64,000 nt of DNA from Flavobacterium restrictum (GTDB lineage: Bacteria; Bacteroidota; Bacteroidia; Flavobacteriales; Flavobacteriaceae). The position numbers and the translations under genes were made by a program. Of the stretch, positions 62,096 through 64,000 are shown in pieces. Below the pieces are notes generated by a model that was not told the DNA's origin, made no database searches, and saw only the letters and a list, made by a program, of their open reading frames with translations. The stretch's first letter is position 1; each line of letters starts with the position of its first letter. The stretch covers positions 241,859 through 305,858 of the forward strand of contig NZ_VJZT01000002.1 in NCBI RefSeq assembly GCF_007097245.1, given 5' to 3'.

Positions 62096-62662
62096 TTATT
62101 TTTTTAGGTCTTGAGCCACTTTTTCTAGCTCTAAATACCAATCTTCGCCAAACTTGCGAACCAAAGCTTCTTTGACGAATTTGTAGATGGGAACTTCTAA
62201 TTCTTGTCCTAATGAACACGCAGGATCACAAATGTCCCAACGGTCGTAATTAACGGCAACAAACTCGGTAAAATCTTTTACTCGAATGGGATATAAATGA
62301 CAAGAAACTGGTTTTTTCCAATCGATTATACCTTGATTGTAGGCTTGCTCAATACCACAAAGTGCGGTTTTGCCATCAAAAATCACATACGCACAATCCT
62401 TGTTGTCTATCAATGGTGTTTCGAGATCACCATCAGTTCCTGTTACCCAAACACCTTGCGCTTCGATGGCTTGAATGCCTTGTTTGCGAAGAAAAGGTTT
62501 CACTTTTGGATAAATAGTTTCTAGAATCTTGGTTTCCTCTAGGCTCAAAGGAGCTCCAGCATCGCCGTCTACACAACAAGCACCTTTGCAAGCCGATAAA
62601 TTACACACAAAATCTTTTTCGAGTATGTCTTCTGACACGATGGTTTTTCCTAATTGAAACAT
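62096..62662 (-). CDS. DUF3109 cysteine-rich protein
   Basis: This 188-residue protein has a Cys pattern near the N-terminus ([20 protein letters not shown], about 18-37), further Cys in [29 protein letters not shown], and [11 protein letters not shown]. The spacing suggests a metal or Fe-S centre. DUF3109 is widespread in Bacteroidetes and uncharacterised. It is divergent from marC with a 209-base gap. Confidence 0.88.
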   Translation of the reverse strand: MFQLGKTIVSEDILEKDFVCNLSACKGACCVDGDAGAPLSLEETKILETIYPKVKPFLRKQGIQAIEAQGVWVTGTDGDLETPLIDNKDCAYVIFDGKTALCGIEQAYNQGIIDWKKPVSCHLYPIRVKDFTEFVAVNYDRWDICDPACSLGQELEVPIYKFVKEALVRKFGEDWYLELEKVAQDLKK

Positions 62663-62871
62663 TATTTTGAGGTACTGGGATTATATTTTGCAAAGGTAAT
62701 CAATCTATGGGATTCTATTTTAGAATCTAAAAAACAATAGTTCAAAAAGGAGAACCCTAATCGCTACAACACGCATCAAAAAACACAAAAGTCCAAAACA
62801 ATTTCACCGCATATTTTATTGTTATACCCTGAAATTCTATTCATTACGCTACCTTTGCACAAAAAATTGTT

Positions 62872-63450
62872 ATGTTAGAATTTAGCTTCAAAGAAATTAT
62901 TACCGTAGGAATGGTACTTTTTGCCGTTATTGATATTGTGGGATCCATACCTATTATTGTGAATTTAAGAGCCAAACATGGCCACATCGAATCCGAAAAA
63001 GCCTCATTAGTAGCGGGTTTAATAATGATTGTTTTCCTGTTTATAGGAGAGGAATTTTTGAGTTTGATAGGTATTGACGTGCATTCCTTTGCGGTAGCAG
63101 GTTCCTTTGTCTTGTTTTTTCTAGCCTTGGAAATGATTTTAGGCATCCGGATTTATCGCGATGAGGAAGCTAATTCGGCTTCGATTGTACCTTTGGCTTT
63201 TCCGTTAATTGCAGGCGCTGGAACAATGACTACTTTACTCTCGTTGCGGTCGCAATTTCATACTGTAAATATTGTAATTGGAATTATTTTGAATATCATA
63301 TTAGTGTATGCGGTTTTAAAATCTTCGGGAAAAATAGAACGAATGTTGGGCAAAAACGGTTTGGGAGTGGTTCGCAAAACCTTTGGGGTGGTACTTCTTG
63401 CTATAGCTGTTAAATTATTCGCTGCTAATGTTAAAGGTTTGTTTGTCTAA
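62872..63450 (+). CDS. MarC-family integral membrane protein
   Basis: This 192-residue protein has six hydrophobic segments and MarC features: FAVIDIVGSIPIIVNLRAK near the start, VPLAFPLIAGAGTMTTLLSL in the middle, and VVLLAIAVKLFAANVKGLF at the end. MarC was once tied to antibiotic resistance, but a transport role is not proven. A -7 box TACCTTTG lies at 62850-62857. Confidence 0.9.
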   Translation: MLEFSFKEIITVGMVLFAVIDIVGSIPIIVNLRAKHGHIESEKASLVAGLIMIVFLFIGEEFLSLIGIDVHSFAVAGSFVLFFLALEMILGIRIYRDEEANSASIVPLAFPLIAGAGTMTTLLSLRSQFHTVNIVIGIILNIILVYAVLKSSGKIERMLGKNGLGVVRKTFGVVLLAIAVKLFAANVKGLFV

Positions 63451-63539
63451 TATTTTTTTTTATAAATTTACCCACTAACTTTTAGTATTCGCAGACGGAT
63501 TTAAAAAAACTGTTCTGTTTTTTATAAAAAACTACCTTC

Positions 63540-63743
63540 ATGAAAATTTTTACAAGCATTTTAATTGTTTTAGCCCTTGCATTAATTGTTTTTAATGTGA
63601 CGCTATTGGATTTTAGTAATCCATTGCAAGGAAATAGCATGGTTGCTTTTGTTGGAATTGCAGCTTCCTTTTGCGCTGTTTTGATTCTATTAATTTTTAG
63701 AATGTCTAAAAAAATAGAAGAAAAAATGAGAGACAATAATTAA
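63540..63743 (+). CDS. Small two-helix membrane protein
   Basis: This 67-residue protein has hydrophobic segments at about 5-24 and 36-54 and a charged tail (RMSKKIEEKMRDNN). It stops 1 base before the start of an FAD-oxidoreductase gene, so translation is likely linked. The family is not recognised. Confidence 0.75.
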   Translation: MKIFTSILIVLALALIVFNVTLLDFSNPLQGNSMVAFVGIAASFCAVLILLIFRMSKKIEEKMRDNN

Positions 63744-63744
63744 T

Positions 63745-64000
63745 ATGTTTGATGTATTAATCATTGGTGGCGGGGTTTCTGGAATGTCATGTGCCTTGGT
63801 ATTGGGTTCCGCCAAAAACAAATCTTTTGTCAGCACAAAAAACATTGGGATTTTTACCCATCAAAAATCGTCTTCGCTACAAGAAGCACTTTTTAATAAT
63901 GCGTATGGCATTGCACCAAATACACTAGGCGCAGATTTGCTCACTCAAAGTACCCATCATTTAGCCACTACCTATCCGCACATCACACAAATTCCCGACG
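63745..64000 (+). CDS. Thioredoxin-reductase-like FAD oxidoreductase, N-terminal part
   Basis: From ATG at 63745 the frame is open to the window end. The start FDVLIIGGGVSGMSCALVLG is an FAD-binding GxGxxG motif (residues 8-13) at the very N-terminus, as in thioredoxin-reductase-like pyridine-nucleotide oxidoreductases. About 85 residues are visible; the rest is outside the window, so the subtype is open. Confidence 0.75.
   Translation, partial: MFDVLIIGGGVSGMSCALVLGSAKNKSFVSTKNIGIFTHQKSSSLQEALFNNAYGIAPNTLGADLLTQSTHHLATTYPHITQIPD

Overview
The window looks like a chromosomal segment from a Flavobacterium-type member of the Bacteroidetes (Flavobacteriaceae). Supporting signs are an AT-rich composition, promoters of the Bacteroidetes type (TTG, about 20 nt, TAnnTTTG), almost no Shine-Dalgarno sequences, gliding genes gldD and gldE beside ssb and mutY, Bacteroidetes-type TonB/ExbB/ExbD genes, DUF3857, DUF3078 and DUF3109 proteins, and a bifunctional DAHP synthase/chorismate mutase. 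No rRNA, tRNA, CRISPR array, transposase or prophage was seen.

Layout. 1-5389: three tandem DUF3857 transglutaminase-like secreted proteins; only the first-transcribed one keeps the catalytic Cys and His. 5536-9108: dtd and rsgA, with a two-component cassette between them (AAA/ABC-type ATPase plus a DUF4276/TOPRIM protein split into two overlapping ORFs). 9312-14289: a small secreted protein, then the aromatic amino acid operon pheA - aminotransferase - tyrA - DAHP synthase/chorismate mutase. Upstream of pheA is what reads as a complete ribosome-mediated attenuator: promoter, an 18-residue leader peptide with 6 Phe and 2 Tyr, mutually exclusive hairpins, and a terminator ending six bases before the pheA ATG. 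14471-19493: permease, Cys-cluster protein, methyltransferase, DinB/YfiT protein, class V aminotransferase, queE. 19617-25346: exbB - exbD - exbD - tonB - small membrane protein - PstS-like lipoprotein - TPR protein. 25720-34498: HerA-like ATPase, a decayed DUF486 gene between inverted repeats, kynurenine 3-monooxygenase, penicillin acylase, a flavin reductase/Fe-S photolyase pair, and a Uma2 nuclease. 34683-41347: a large unrecognised protein, kynureninase, gldD, gldE, ssb, mutY. 41482-46562: HU protein, a 30-residue basic protein resembling bS22/mS38, RNase G, and a lipid/glycan trio (PAP2, GtrA, GT39). 46651-57591: SIMPL protein, tadA, an autoregulated-looking Fic protein, dxs, DUF3078, dGTPase, two RelE/ParE modules, an Lrp regulator divergent from metE, and metE. 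57666-64000: RDD protein, nrdB-nrdA (class Ia ribonucleotide reductase), DUF3109, MarC, and the start of an FAD oxidoreductase.

How genes work together. The aromatic operon runs from erythrose-4-phosphate and PEP entry (DAHP synthase) to the Phe and Tyr branches, and the Phe/Tyr-rich leader would tie its transcription to charged tRNA supply. The Ton cluster energises outer-membrane import. Kynurenine monooxygenase and kynureninase are two steps of one pathway but lie in separate units. The most unusual items are the pheA attenuator, the split TOPRIM/ATPase cassette, the pseudo-transglutaminase tandem, and the Fic gene with three operator-like repeats around its promoter and an altered active-site motif. 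All functional calls are from sequence reading and family knowledge; no searches were run.
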